From assembly GCA_963728965.1 (NCBI GenBank), contig CAVSMH010000006.1, positions 992,001 to 1,056,000 of the forward strand: a stretch of DNA of 64,000 bases. Direction: 5' to 3'. Of this stretch, positions 53,630 through 63,138 are shown in pieces. The number at the start of each line of letters is the position of its first letter. Positions within the stretch are counted from its first letter, which is position 1. The position numbers and the translations under genes are program-made. The notes under the pieces were generated by a model that was given only the letters and a program-made list of their open reading frames with translations, did no database searches and was not told the origin of the DNA. The stretch is from DASQZT01 sp963728965 (lineage in GTDB: Bacteria > Acidobacteriota > Terriglobia > Bryobacterales > Bryobacteraceae).

Positions 53630-54112
53630 TTACTGCCCGCCCGCTCCGGAGGCTGGTACAGTTGTCGCCGCACCACGCTCCTGAAGCTGCTCGGTCAGCA
53701 GGCCCAGGTTGTCCACCCCCGCGGCACGCAGGTTGTCCACTACATCGACCACCCGTTCGTAGCGCGCCCGTGCATCGGACCGGATGAAGACCTGTTTGTC
53801 GATCCGGGTCGAAAGCAAATCTTTTACCTTGCCGGGCAGATCCTCGGGAGGGGTCTGAGTGGTGTTCAAATAGGTTTTCCCGTCCTTGGTAACGGCGATC
53901 GTGATGGCGTCGCTCTTGTCGGCAGCCTGCATGGGGATGGGATTCTTAGCGCGATACATATCGACGCTTACGCCCTTGGACAACATGGGCGTAATGACCA
54001 TGAAGATAATAAGCAGCACGAGCATGACGTCCACCATCGGGGTGACGTTGATATCGGCTACAGGCGGCGGCGCGTGGTGGTGTTTGGTCGTTTCTTCTTT
54101 CTTATTCGCCAT
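53630..54112 (-). CDS. ExbD/TolR-family protein, first copy
   Basis: 160 residues. Membrane span with the functional Asp (DINVTPMVDVMLVLLIIFMVITP, Asp near residue 27), then a periplasmic domain (ITIAVTKDGKTYLN, VFIRSDARARYERVVDVVDNLRAAGV). It is preceded, on the mRNA, by a strong hairpin (54141-54165) between it and exbB. Works with ExbB in the energy-coupling complex. Confidence 0.92.
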   Translation of the reverse strand: MANKKEETTKHHHAPPPVADINVTPMVDVMLVLLIIFMVITPMLSKGVSVDMYRAKNPIPMQAADKSDAITIAVTKDGKTYLNTTQTPPEDLPGKVKDLLSTRIDKQVFIRSDARARYERVVDVVDNLRAAGVDNLGLLTEQLQERGAATTVPASGAGGQ

Positions 54113-54140
54113 CGTTTCTCTCCAAAGAACCGGCGGAGGC

Positions 54141-54165
54141 AGGGGAGCCTGCCAGGGGCTCCCCT
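54141..54165 (-). promoter_or_regulatory. Intercistronic hairpin between exbB and the first exbD
   Basis: Nine perfect pairs (AGGGGAGCC 54141-54149 with GGCTCCCCT 54157-54165) around a 7-base loop, with no U tract. May stabilise or tune the exbB/exbD message ratio. Confidence 0.45.
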
Positions 54166-54217
54166 CGGAAGATCAACTCGCCGGAACCCGTTGCTCTAGG
54201 TACCACTTCGCTCCGGC

Positions 54218-54955
54218 CTACTTGCGGGCGCCCGCTCCGCGCTGGGAACGCTTCAGGAAGTAATCGATCAACTCGGAGCTGGAGTTCCCCATCTCGACGT
54301 CGAAGGCTTCGATTTTGTTGGTCATGTAGTTGAACGCCCAGACGGCGGGGAGGGCGACGAACAGACCGATAGCCGTGGTGACGAGGGCTTCGGAAATACC
54401 GCCGGCAACGGCGCCGAGACCGGTGGACTTCTCCGTCGAAATGCCCTTGAACGCGTTGATGATGCCGACGACGGTGCCGAACAGACCGACGAAGGGGGCG
54501 GTGGAACCGATGGTGGCCAAGCCGCTGACGCCGCGTTTCAGCTCAGCGTGGACAATGGCTTCGGCACGTTCGAGCGCCCGCTTGGAGGCCTCGATCTCCT
54601 CACCGGGTATTTCGGAACTGATTTGATGTGCCTGAAATTCCTGGAGGCCCGCCACCACGACCTTGGCGAGATGGCTCTTCTTGTAGCGGTCCGCGATTTT
54701 GACGGCTTCATCCAGCTTGCCTTCGCGAAGCGCACCCGCTACCGCCGGCGCAAACTGGCGCGACTGCTTCCGGGCAGCGCTGTACGCCATGAACCGATCG
54801 ATCATGACGCCGATCGAATAGGCCGACATGAGGAAGAGCAGGACGACGACCAACTTGGCTGGAACGCCCATGGCCTTCCACATGGAGACCGGGTCGAAAC
54901 TAACGGTCTGTTCCTGGAGCAAATACAGGCACCATACTTGCAATTGCAAAAGCAT
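54218..54955 (-). CDS. ExbB/TolQ-family proton channel subunit
   Basis: 245 residues with three membrane spans: the first near residues 33-52 (KLVVVLLFLMSAYSIGVMIDRFMAY), the other two around 140-165 (STAPFVGLFGTVVGIINAF) and 180-205 (ISEALVTTAIGLFVALPAVWAFNYM). The conserved GLFGTVxGI motif and the acidic cytoplasmic loop fit the MotA/TolQ/ExbB family. With ExbD it powers TonB using the proton gradient. RBS GCAGGAG precedes the ATG. Confidence 0.92.
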   Translation of the reverse strand: MLLQLQVWCLYLLQEQTVSFDPVSMWKAMGVPAKLVVVLLFLMSAYSIGVMIDRFMAYSAARKQSRQFAPAVAGALREGKLDEAVKIADRYKKSHLAKVVVAGLQEFQAHQISSEIPGEEIEASKRALERAEAIVHAELKRGVSGLATIGSTAPFVGLFGTVVGIINAFKGISTEKSTGLGAVAGGISEALVTTAIGLFVALPAVWAFNYMTNKIEAFDVEMGNSSSELIDYFLKRSQRGAGARK

Positions 54956-55118
54956 ATTTCTTTCTTTCTCCTGCGAGTTGAATTTTTGTCAATCTCTCCG
55001 GCGCCGCCAAACGGCACGCGGTTCACTACCGGCAACCAGGCAACCGCTCCAGTCGTACGAAAGCGCGCACTGACGCTCGCGGACGACGGGGACAGCGACC
55101 CGTCTGCCCCCGATCCTA

Positions 55119-55880
55119 CTACTGGCTCAACGTGAAGTTCACGTCAATGGTGGTCTGCACTTCGACCGGCTCTCCGTTGAGGAGCGTCGGCTGATACACC
55201 CACTGTTTCACGGCCTCGATGGCGGCGGGAACGAGAAGGGGATGGCCGCCCATAACCTCGAGTTTCTGAATCGTGCCATCCTTCGCGATGATGGCGCTGA
55301 GATGGACCGTCCCGGAGATGCGAGCCTGCTTGGCCAGCGGCGGATAGACCGGCTTGGGCTGGCGGATGAGCTTGGCCTGCTGGACCGCGCCTCCGATTTT
55401 GATGCGCTGCGGGACTTCCTTCTTAACCTCCTTGGGAGGAGGGGGCGGAGGCGGAGCGGCGGAAGGTACGGAACCGATAATGCCACCGAGGACCCCGCCG
55501 GGCGCGCCACCGGCCACACCGCCGGGGACGCCGCCCACGACGCCGCCGACACCGGCGGTGGGAGGCGGAAGCTCTTCTTCTTTGATTGTGGCAACTTCTT
55601 TAGGAATGACCTTCGGGGCCATCAGTTTGCCGGCGTCGAACTGACGCGGAATGATCTTCACGACCTTGACGGGAGGCGCAGCGGCCGGCGGAGGAGGCGG
55701 AGGAGGAGGAGGCGGCGGGGCCACGAGAAAACTCGCGAACGTGGCCGTGGGCAGGTAGTCGAACCAGATCAGCGGAATCAGGATCAGAACGGCGATGACG
55801 ACTACTTGGATGGCGAACGCCACCACTACGGTCCAGCTCTTTTTCGTTTTTCCGGTTTCAACGAATGTCTGTTCAAACAT
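55119..55880 (-). CDS. TonB-type energy transducer
   Basis: 253 residues. One membrane span near residue 20-38 (VVVAFAIQVVVIAVLILIPLIWF), a Pro-rich periplasmic region (stretch of 14 prolines near 56-68, then Gly/Pro-rich GGVGGVPGGVAGG repeats), and the C-terminal TonB domain (about 165-253: PKPVYPPLAKQARISGTVHLSAIIAKDGTI). It contacts TonB-dependent receptors such as the one at 36.5-40 kb. Starts the tonB-exbB-exbD-exbD run. Confidence 0.92.
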   Translation of the reverse strand: MFEQTFVETGKTKKSWTVVVAFAIQVVVIAVLILIPLIWFDYLPTATFASFLVAPPPPPPPPPPPAAAPPVKVVKIIPRQFDAGKLMAPKVIPKEVATIKEEELPPPTAGVGGVVGGVPGGVAGGAPGGVLGGIIGSVPSAAPPPPPPPKEVKKEVPQRIKIGGAVQQAKLIRQPKPVYPPLAKQARISGTVHLSAIIAKDGTIQKLEVMGGHPLLVPAAIEAVKQWVYQPTLLNGEPVEVQTTIDVNFTLSQ

Positions 55881-55939
55881 CGATGCTTCCTTTCCAGTTT
55901 CCCCGGCACCGGCCTCACTCCGGCACGGCTGCCGGTATC

Positions 55940-57178
55940 CTACTTTACCGCTCGACTCGGGCTCTTGCGAACCGCTTCCGCCCGCGGAGCGGCGGCGATT
56001 ACGGGAGCGGTCCTCGACGGCCGCCGCCGTTTATCGATATAGTTGTGCCAGAACAACACAATCGGGCTGGCCACAAACACCGAAGAATACGTCCCGACAG
56101 TAATTCCGCAAACCAATGCGAAAGAAAATCCGTGAAGCACCGGACCGCCCCAAATGAAGAGTGCGATCACCGTCAGGAAGGTGAGGCCCGAGGTCATCAC
56201 GGTCCGGCTGAGCGTCTGGTTGACGGCCGTGTTCATCACCTTCTCGAGGGGTTCGCGGCGCGACAGCTTCAGATTCTCGCGGATGCGGTCGAAGATGACG
56301 ATGGTGTCGTTCATAGAGTAACCGACCAACGTCAGCAACGCCGCGATCACCGTCATGGAGATCTCTTTATTGAACAACGAGAAGAGACCGATGGTGATTA
56401 CGGTATCGTGAAAACACGCAATCACCGCTCCCAGGCCGTAGATCCACTCGAAGCGGAAGGCGATGTAGACGAGCATCCCGCCCAGGGCGTACAAGGTGGC
56501 CAGCGCGGCCTTATTGCGCAGTTCCGCCCCGACTTTTGGACCGACCATTTCCACCTGGATCACGTGGTATGGCGCCAAGTAACACTCCTGTTTAAGAGTG
56601 TTCATGATACCAGCATTCATGCCGGGCACCGACGCCAGTTGATTGAAGTCGGTGACGAGCCCGGAGAGGTTCCGGTTGGAGTAGTCCAGGATGTCGGAGG
56701 CGAGCTTCTGCAACTGCTGGTCGGTGAGGGGGACGCCAGCCCGCGCCAGAGGGTCGCGAAGACGGTCGGCGAGCGCCTCTTTGCTGGTGTTGTTCAGGTC
56801 GAGCTTGCCGATGGACGGCTGGCCGAAGGTATTGGCCAGAACGCTTTCCATGGCCTGCCGGTTGAGGTTCAACTGACTCTCTTCCTGCAGTTCCGTGCCG
56901 ATCTCCACTTCATTCTGGCTGGTGGCGCCAGTGAAGGTCTGTACGCTCACCCCACCCTTGATCGTGGAGTGGGACATGGAAGACCGGATCTTGTCGAGTG
57001 GGGGCGGGTAGGCGAATTTGACGCGCATCAGGGCGCCCCCTTTGAAATCGATGCCGTAGCGGAGCCCGCCATGGGCGATTATGCTCCCAAATCCGGCAAC
57101 CGTAAGTACCAGCGAGGCAATGATGAAGGGCCATTTCTTGCCCAGGAAGTCGAAATTTGTGTTCTTAAAGATTTCCAT
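55940..57178 (-). CDS. secF: Protein translocase subunit SecF
   Basis: 412 residues. First membrane span near residue 18-38 (WPFIIASLVLTVAGFGSII), a periplasmic domain longer than usual (about 45-255, including GIDFKGGALMRV), and the C-terminal five-span core with FEWIYGLGAVIACFHDTVITIG and SMNDTIVIFDRIRENL and TLSRTVMTSGLTFLTVIALF. Works with SecD to complete protein export using the proton gradient. It lies 59 bases upstream of tonB. Confidence 0.93.
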   Translation of the reverse strand: MEIFKNTNFDFLGKKWPFIIASLVLTVAGFGSIIAHGGLRYGIDFKGGALMRVKFAYPPPLDKIRSSMSHSTIKGGVSVQTFTGATSQNEVEIGTELQEESQLNLNRQAMESVLANTFGQPSIGKLDLNNTSKEALADRLRDPLARAGVPLTDQQLQKLASDILDYSNRNLSGLVTDFNQLASVPGMNAGIMNTLKQECYLAPYHVIQVEMVGPKVGAELRNKAALATLYALGGMLVYIAFRFEWIYGLGAVIACFHDTVITIGLFSLFNKEISMTVIAALLTLVGYSMNDTIVIFDRIRENLKLSRREPLEKVMNTAVNQTLSRTVMTSGLTFLTVIALFIWGGPVLHGFSFALVCGITVGTYSSVFVASPIVLFWHNYIDKRRRPSRTAPVIAAAPRAEAVRKSPSRAVK

Positions 57179-57345
57179 CGAACCGTGCCGTGCCGGTGTT
57201 CTACAGTACCTTGGACACCGGCCTTTTGGAATTTGTTCCCGTTCAGCCCGAACCTAAAAGGTTCGCAAAATCAAGTGCCCGCTCCCTCGCTGCTTTGGCG
57301 CGCCGACCGGCGCGGCGGCGCGAGGAATTGGGAGAATGCCGTCCA

Positions 57346-58965
57346 CTAGATGCTCAACTCCTGCATCTGGCGCCGTCCGGACAGCTCGTACTCGAAAATC
57401 GTCCGCGAGACGAACACCGCGGTAAACACGTTGGCAATCAAGCCGATCACCAGGGTCACGGCGAAGCCCTTCACCGGACCTTCGCCAAAAAGGAAGAGGA
57501 AGGCGCAGGAGACCACCGTGGTGACATGAGTATCCACAATCGTCCACCAGGCCTTGTTGAACCCAATATCGACGGCGGCGACCACGCTCTTGCCGGCGCG
57601 GAGTTCCTCGCGAATGCGCTCGAAAATGAGCACGTTGGAATCTACCGCCATACCGATCGTGAGGATCACACCGGCAATGCCCGGCAGCGTGAGAACCGCG
57701 TGGAAATAAGAAATCGCCGCCAGCAGGACTACGGTGTTGAGGAGGAGGGCCAGCACCGCATTGACGCCGCTACGTTTGTAATAAACCAGCATGGCGACGA
57801 TGACGGCAGCCAGTCCGATGATGCCCGAGACCAGCCCGTCATGGATGGAATCGGCGCCGAGGGAGGGTCCGATGGACCGCTCCTCCATGTACTTCACCCC
57901 GGCCGGGAGAGAGCCCGAACGGAGGTAGCGGGAGAGATCGACGGCTTCCTCTTCGCTGCCCAGCCCCATGATGCGGCCGGAGTCCTCGATCTTCGACTGG
58001 ATCGTGGCCACGCTGACGATCTTGTCATCGAGCACGACGGCCAGCTTGTTGCCGATGTTCTGCTCGGTGTAGCGGCCGAAGCGCTTACCGCCATCGGGGG
58101 AGAGGGTAAAATTGGTTTCCCACTTGCGATATTCATCCTGGCCGGCGCGGGCGTTGCGCATTTCGCGCCCGGAGATGACGGGGCTTTTGCCCACCAGGTA
58201 CCATTGTTCGCCTTCGGCGCCGCCCCGCGGCAGGGACCGGACGAGCTTGGAGCCGAGGGGCAGAACGCCGCCATGCGCGGCGAGGGCGGCATCCCGGGAG
58301 GGAAACGGTCCGTCCTTGACGTCGGTGATCTCGAGCACGGCGGCAGTCCCGATGAGGTCCTTGACCCGGGCGGGGTCGTCTACGCCAGGCAATTGCACCA
58401 GGATCTCGTAATCGGCGCCGGCGCGGCCGTACTGTTGGACCGCCTTTTCGGCGAGGCCGAGTTGGTCGATGCGGTTGCCGATGGTGTCGATGGCGCGCTT
58501 CACGGTATCCGCCTTGAGATCAAGCAGATCCGAGGGCTTCAGCCGCATGGCGTAATCGGTGGAGTTGACCTGGGTGAGGGAGTAGGTAGTGTAGCGATCG
58601 TTCACCAGGGTGCGGAAACTGCTGCTCTCGGTGGTGGGAACGCCCTTGATGGAGATCGCTACGTTGTCGGCGTCCTTAATATCCTGGGGCTCGTTGCGGT
58701 CCATACTGACCCAGGTGATATTCTGCTTGCGCAGGTCTTGCTTGAGCCGGTCCATGCTCTGGTCGGCATCCGCCTTCACGGCGTCCTGGACCTGCACCTG
58801 CAATACCAGGTGGCTGCCGCCTTTGAGGTCCAGTCCCAGACGGATGTTATTGGCGAAATTCTGCTTCACCTCGCCCCAGGATTTGGGGAGATCGACGATG
58901 CCGTAAACGCACAGCAGAATCGTTACAACAATGACCACGGTCCGCGCCGTCAGATTCTTCTTCAT
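57346..58965 (-). CDS. secD: Protein translocase subunit SecD
   Basis: 539 residues. N-terminal span (TARTVVIVVTILLCVYGIV), the P1 periplasmic domain with GLDLKGGSHLVLQVQV, a P1 head, then the C-terminal six-span core (SGIIGLAAVIVAMLVYYKRSG, TLPGIAGVILTIGMAVDSNVLIFERIREEL, VTTVVSCAFLFLFGEGPVKGFAVTLVIGLIANVFTAVFVSRTIFE). Pairs with SecF. 28 bases separate it from yajC. Confidence 0.95.
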   Translation of the reverse strand: MKKNLTARTVVIVVTILLCVYGIVDLPKSWGEVKQNFANNIRLGLDLKGGSHLVLQVQVQDAVKADADQSMDRLKQDLRKQNITWVSMDRNEPQDIKDADNVAISIKGVPTTESSSFRTLVNDRYTTYSLTQVNSTDYAMRLKPSDLLDLKADTVKRAIDTIGNRIDQLGLAEKAVQQYGRAGADYEILVQLPGVDDPARVKDLIGTAAVLEITDVKDGPFPSRDAALAAHGGVLPLGSKLVRSLPRGGAEGEQWYLVGKSPVISGREMRNARAGQDEYRKWETNFTLSPDGGKRFGRYTEQNIGNKLAVVLDDKIVSVATIQSKIEDSGRIMGLGSEEEAVDLSRYLRSGSLPAGVKYMEERSIGPSLGADSIHDGLVSGIIGLAAVIVAMLVYYKRSGVNAVLALLLNTVVLLAAISYFHAVLTLPGIAGVILTIGMAVDSNVLIFERIREELRAGKSVVAAVDIGFNKAWWTIVDTHVTTVVSCAFLFLFGEGPVKGFAVTLVIGLIANVFTAVFVSRTIFEYELSGRRQMQELSI

Positions 58966-58993
58966 GGGAGTTTAGAGCCTGTAAATTGGTTTG

Positions 58994-59305
58994 TTACTTC
59001 TTTCCTTCACCCGAGACCACGCTCGAGACGGAACTGCGCGCGACCTGGATCTTGACATTGTCCGGCTTGACGCGCAACACCAGCGTATCGTCGCTTTCGA
59101 TAGCCACGATCGTACCCACAATCCCCCCGCTGGTCACGACCACGCTGCCGTTCTGCAAGCCGGCGAGCATTTTCTGCTGGTTTTTGCGCTGGCGTTGCAT
59201 GGGCAGGAACAAGAGGAAATAAAAAATGGCGAAAATCAGAAGGATGGGGAGGAGTCCCAGGAGCGAGTTGGCAGACGCCGTTTGCAAGAACAGAGTTAAT
59301 ACCAC
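58994..59305 (-). CDS. yajC: Preprotein translocase accessory protein YajC
   Basis: 103 residues from GTG 59305. One membrane span (LLGLLPILLIFAIFYFLLFLPMQRQRKNQQKM) near residue 15-40, then the conserved LQNGSVVVTSGGIVGTIVAI. It belongs to the SecDF-YajC complex. Start chosen because the upstream extension contains no homology and the GTG sits just before the span; the RBS is weak. It lies 19 bases after the tgt stop. Confidence 0.9.
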   Translation of the reverse strand: MVLTLFLQTASANSLLGLLPILLIFAIFYFLLFLPMQRQRKNQQKMLAGLQNGSVVVTSGGIVGTIVAIESDDTLVLRVKPDNVKIQVARSSVSSVVSGEGKK

Positions 59306-59324
59306 GTTGCAACCAAATGGGGAA

Positions 59325-60464
59325 TCACCCGACTTCCGGGGGAGCCGAGCGTACACACCTCAAGTAATCTGGGAATGTGTCCGATATTATAGCGTGCCTA
59401 ATCCCACGCATGATGTCAAGGTACCGCTGCACGTTGTGTCTGGTGGCCAGCGCCACGTAGGAAACCTCCCCCGCCTGGAAAAGGTGCCGAAGGTAAGCTC
59501 GGGAGTGTTTTCTACAAGTATAGCATTGGCATTGGGCATCCAGGGGACGATCGTCATCGCGGTAGCGGGCGTGTTTGATGATGATGCGGCCTTCGGAAGT
59601 GAACAGACAACCGTTGCGGGCGTTGCGCGACGGGAGCACGCAGTCCATCATGTCGATTCCCCGGGCAACATATTCCGGGAGTTCGCACGGCATCCCGACA
59701 CCCATGGCGTATCGCGGTCGGTCGCGGGGGAGAATATCCCCGGTGGCTTCCACCATTTCCATGCTCAGTGGACGGGGTTCGCCCACGGAAAGACCGCCCA
59801 GGGCGTAGCCATCGGCATCGAGGTCGAGCAGGGAGTCGGCACATTCGCGGCGCAAGTCGGGGAACATGGATCCCTGCACGATGGGGAAGAGGGCGTGGCG
59901 GGTAGGGCTGGCTGCGATGCGGCCAAGAAAATGGGTATGGGCCGACTGCGCCCACCGTACGGTGCGGTGCATGCTTTCGCGAGCGTATTCGTGGCTGACG
60001 GGGTATTCCGGGCACTCGTCGAGCACCATGAGGATGTCGCTGCCGTAAGCCAGTTGCGTATCGACGGTGGATTCGGGGGTGAAGGTGTGCAAGCCGCCGT
60101 CGAGGTGGGACCGGAAGGTCACGCCATGTTCGGTGATCTTGCGTAAACCGCTCAAACTGAAGACCTGGAAGCCGCCCGAGTCGGTCAGGATCGCGTTCGG
60201 CCACGACATGAAGCGGTGGAGGCCGCCCAGACGGCGAATCAGGTCCGGACCCGGCCGTAGGTAGAGGTGATAGGAGTTGGCGAGCAGGATTTGAACGCCG
60301 AGCTCATCGGCGAGCTCGCGCTGGGTAAGGCCCTTGACGGTCCCCTGGGTGCCGACGGGCATGAAGACCGGAGTTTCAATCGCGCCGTGTTCGGTGTGCA
60401 GGATGCCGGCTCGCGCCCGGGTGCGGGAGCATTCCGCGACGATTTCGAAGGAAACCTGTCTCAA
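59325..60464 (-). CDS. tgt: tRNA-guanine transglycosylase
   Basis: 379 residues. Exchanges guanine-34 of Asp/Asn/His/Tyr tRNAs for preQ1 on the queuosine pathway. Catalytic Asp sites in LTDSGGFQVFSL and GIDMMDCVLPSRNARNG (nucleophile); zinc site CQCYTCRKHSRAYLRHL near the C terminus. Classic gene order tgt-yajC-secD-secF. The window's pterin synthase paralogs could supply an earlier queuosine step. Confidence 0.95.
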   Translation of the reverse strand: MRQVSFEIVAECSRTRARAGILHTEHGAIETPVFMPVGTQGTVKGLTQRELADELGVQILLANSYHLYLRPGPDLIRRLGGLHRFMSWPNAILTDSGGFQVFSLSGLRKITEHGVTFRSHLDGGLHTFTPESTVDTQLAYGSDILMVLDECPEYPVSHEYARESMHRTVRWAQSAHTHFLGRIAASPTRHALFPIVQGSMFPDLRRECADSLLDLDADGYALGGLSVGEPRPLSMEMVEATGDILPRDRPRYAMGVGMPCELPEYVARGIDMMDCVLPSRNARNGCLFTSEGRIIIKHARYRDDDRPLDAQCQCYTCRKHSRAYLRHLFQAGEVSYVALATRHNVQRYLDIMRGIRHAIISDTFPDYLRCVRSAPPEVG

Positions 60465-60538
60465 TCCTCGATTCTAAAGGGTTCGAGCGCCGCAATCAGC
60501 CACTGCACGCTTTGGGTACACGGGCTCTCCTCGGTGTG

Positions 60539-62956
60539 TCAGTCTTCGCGCAGGGCGATCACCGGATCGACCCGGGCGGCGCGCTGTGCCGGTATGCAGC
60601 AAGCCACCAGCGCCGATCCCATCAGGATTGCCGCTACTGCGCCGAGCGCGGTCAGATCGAGCGCCTTCACGTCGTACAACATACTTTGCATGGCGCGGCC
60701 CACCAGGTATGCTCCGGCCAATCCCGCAGCCAGGCCCATGGCGCTCAGGCGTATACCCTCGCCTATCACCATGCGCAGCACGTCGAGGCGGCCGGCGCCC
60801 AACGCGATGCGAAGCCCGACCTCATGCGTGCGCTGCGCCACCACAAACGCCATGACGCCGTAGATTCCGAGGACCGCCAGCAGAAGCGCCACGCCAGCGA
60901 AGCTGGCCATCAGCACCGTCGAGAAGCGGTCGCCCGCGTGAGAATCGGCCACCACCTGTTCCATAGTCTTCGTTCCCGCCATCGGCAGATCGGGATCGAC
61001 TGAGCGGATGGCCGCTCCCAGACTCTTCGTCATCGCGCCCGGATCGCCCGCCGTTCGCACTGCCAGGCCCGCAGACGGCCACGGACTTTGCCAGAACGGC
61101 ACGTAGATGGCGGGGAAATCGCTCGGCCTGCCGCCATTCACCACGGTGTGGAACACGCCTACAATCTGCCATTCCACCGGCGGGCCGAGCTTCGTGACCC
61201 CCGGTATGAGGTCCTCGATCACCACCCGCTGCTGCAGAGGATCGACGTCCTTCAAGTAACGGCGCGCAAACGTCTCGTCGATCATAGCGACGCGCGGAGT
61301 GCCGGGGAGATCGCGCTCGTCGATCTCGCGTCCCCGAACGGTACGAATGCCGAAGGTCCGGAAGTACCCCGGCGTCACCATCTGGAAGCCTGTGGCTGGT
61401 CGGGCGGAAGCATCAGTGATAGGATGGCCGGCGATGGTGAACGGCATGCCGAATCCAGCGCCCTGCACCGGCAACCCAGTAGTCGCGGTTACGTCGCGAA
61501 CGCCGGGCACGGCGGACATACGGGCCAGGACTTCGCGATAGAAGTTGCGAATCTTGTCCGGTTCGGTGAGACGGCCCTGCGGCATGGGTAGATAGAACGT
61601 AAGGATGTGGTCGGTCCGGACTCCCAGGTCTAACCGGGCGACGTTGACGAAACTATGGATCGCCAGTCCGGCGCCGGCCAACAAGGTCAGGGCAAGTGCA
61701 AACTCGGCCACGACGAGCGTGCGCCTTACAAAATGCTTGCCCATCCCGACGGACCGCCCCGACTGCTTGAGCACTGCGCTCAAGTTGAGACGGGCCGCCT
61801 GGAAAGCGGGCGCGCTGCCGGCCAGAACGCCGGCAAGCAGAGTGGCGGCCAGAGTGAAGAGAAGCACCGGAAGGTTGAGACTCACGTCGGCTTCGGAGGG
61901 CAGGGTGTCGGGTGGCATGTAGTGGGTGAGAAGCTTCAGAATTCCCCAGCCAAGCCCCACACCGGCTACTCCGCCGATCGCCGCCAGCAGCAGTCCTTCG
62001 CTGATCATCTGGCGGAACAGGCGCGCCCGGCCGGCGCCGATGGAGGCGCGGATGGCGATCTCCCGCTCGCGGGCCGTGCCGCGTGCCAGCAGCAGGTTGG
62101 TGACATTCGCACAGGCGATGAGGAGCACGAATCCGACTCCGCCCATCAGCAGATAGAGGCCTTTAATCATGTCTTTCGACAGGAAGTCGTTGCGCAGGGG
62201 CTCCACACTCGCGCCCCATCCTTTATTGGGAGGGTAGATTTCGCCAATGTGTTTGGTTACCGCGTCCATGTCGGCCTGGGCCTGTTTGATGGATACGCCC
62301 GGTTTCAATCGGCCCATGGCAAGCAGCCAATGAAAATCGTGATTGATCTGTTCGGGCTTGAGGGTAAGGGGCACCCAGAGTTGGTTAGGCATGCGGTCCA
62401 TCTGGCCAGGCGGCATAATTCCCACCACGGTGTAGGGTTCTCCGTTCATGCGAATGGTCTGCCCCACGATGTTGCGATCGCCCCCGAAGCGGCGCTTCCA
62501 TAGGCGGTTGGAGAAGATGACCACGTGGTTCTTGCCGGGTTGGTCCTCATCCAATCGGAAATCGCGGCCGATGACCGGCGGAACACCGAGTCCGGAGAGC
62601 TGGCCGGGTGTCGACTGAGTGCCGGGCACCTGTTCGGGACCTTCCGCTCCGCCCAGATTGGCGCTGAAGCCGGTCCATGCCCAGAGTCCCTGAAACGAGG
62701 TGCTCTGCTTTTGCCAATCCAGAAAATCACCGGCGGCGATACCGTTGCGGTTACCCTGAATTTTTGACCACACGATCACGAGCTGGTCGGCGTTGGGATA
62801 GGGCATGGGAGCGTAAAGGGTGGCGTAGATCACGCTGAAGATGGCGGTGTTCGGACCTACGCCGAGCGCCAGCGCCAGCACCGCAATGGCAGTGAAGGTT
62901 TTGTGCTGCCAGAGCAGGCGGAGGGCAAAACGGAAATCGCGCAACAAAGTCGTCAT
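60539..62956 (-). CDS. ABC-type permease of the acidobacterial duplicated (ADOP/MacB-like) family
   Basis: 805 residues. Two MacB/FtsX units: N-terminal span (TFTAIAVLALALGVGPNTAIFSVI), periplasmic MacB_PCD region (about 50-240), three-span module (FVLLIACANVTNLLLARG, LLLAAIGGVAGVGLGWGIL), then a second unit with the same order (LVVAEFALALTLLAGAGLAI ... MASFAGVALLLAVLGIYGVMAFVVAQRTHEVGLRIALGA). Such orphan permeases are abundant in Acidobacteriota; the ATPase partner is elsewhere. Start set at the Met of MTTLLRDFRFALRLL. Confidence 0.9.
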   Translation of the reverse strand: MTTLLRDFRFALRLLWQHKTFTAIAVLALALGVGPNTAIFSVIYATLYAPMPYPNADQLVIVWSKIQGNRNGIAAGDFLDWQKQSTSFQGLWAWTGFSANLGGAEGPEQVPGTQSTPGQLSGLGVPPVIGRDFRLDEDQPGKNHVVIFSNRLWKRRFGGDRNIVGQTIRMNGEPYTVVGIMPPGQMDRMPNQLWVPLTLKPEQINHDFHWLLAMGRLKPGVSIKQAQADMDAVTKHIGEIYPPNKGWGASVEPLRNDFLSKDMIKGLYLLMGGVGFVLLIACANVTNLLLARGTAREREIAIRASIGAGRARLFRQMISEGLLLAAIGGVAGVGLGWGILKLLTHYMPPDTLPSEADVSLNLPVLLFTLAATLLAGVLAGSAPAFQAARLNLSAVLKQSGRSVGMGKHFVRRTLVVAEFALALTLLAGAGLAIHSFVNVARLDLGVRTDHILTFYLPMPQGRLTEPDKIRNFYREVLARMSAVPGVRDVTATTGLPVQGAGFGMPFTIAGHPITDASARPATGFQMVTPGYFRTFGIRTVRGREIDERDLPGTPRVAMIDETFARRYLKDVDPLQQRVVIEDLIPGVTKLGPPVEWQIVGVFHTVVNGGRPSDFPAIYVPFWQSPWPSAGLAVRTAGDPGAMTKSLGAAIRSVDPDLPMAGTKTMEQVVADSHAGDRFSTVLMASFAGVALLLAVLGIYGVMAFVVAQRTHEVGLRIALGAGRLDVLRMVIGEGIRLSAMGLAAGLAGAYLVGRAMQSMLYDVKALDLTALGAVAAILMGSALVACCIPAQRAARVDPVIALRED

Positions 62957-63138
62957 GAGGTGCTCCCTTCGTGGCCGGATACACCAACCTTGCACATAAA
63001 GACGTGGGTGCCCGAGTTTTGTTCCGGCGGAGACTGACGCCTGTTACGGTCGGGAGCGGTCGCAGCGCTATTCACACAGCATCGCGGGAGGCGCGCTCCG
63101 GGTGCAGCTCGCGGTGAAGTTCTATTATGGAGGCAGAT

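Noticed and set aside
57190..59055. A 621-codon plus-strand open frame over secD
   Set aside because: It mirrors the strongly conserved SecD reading frame and has no motifs of its own.
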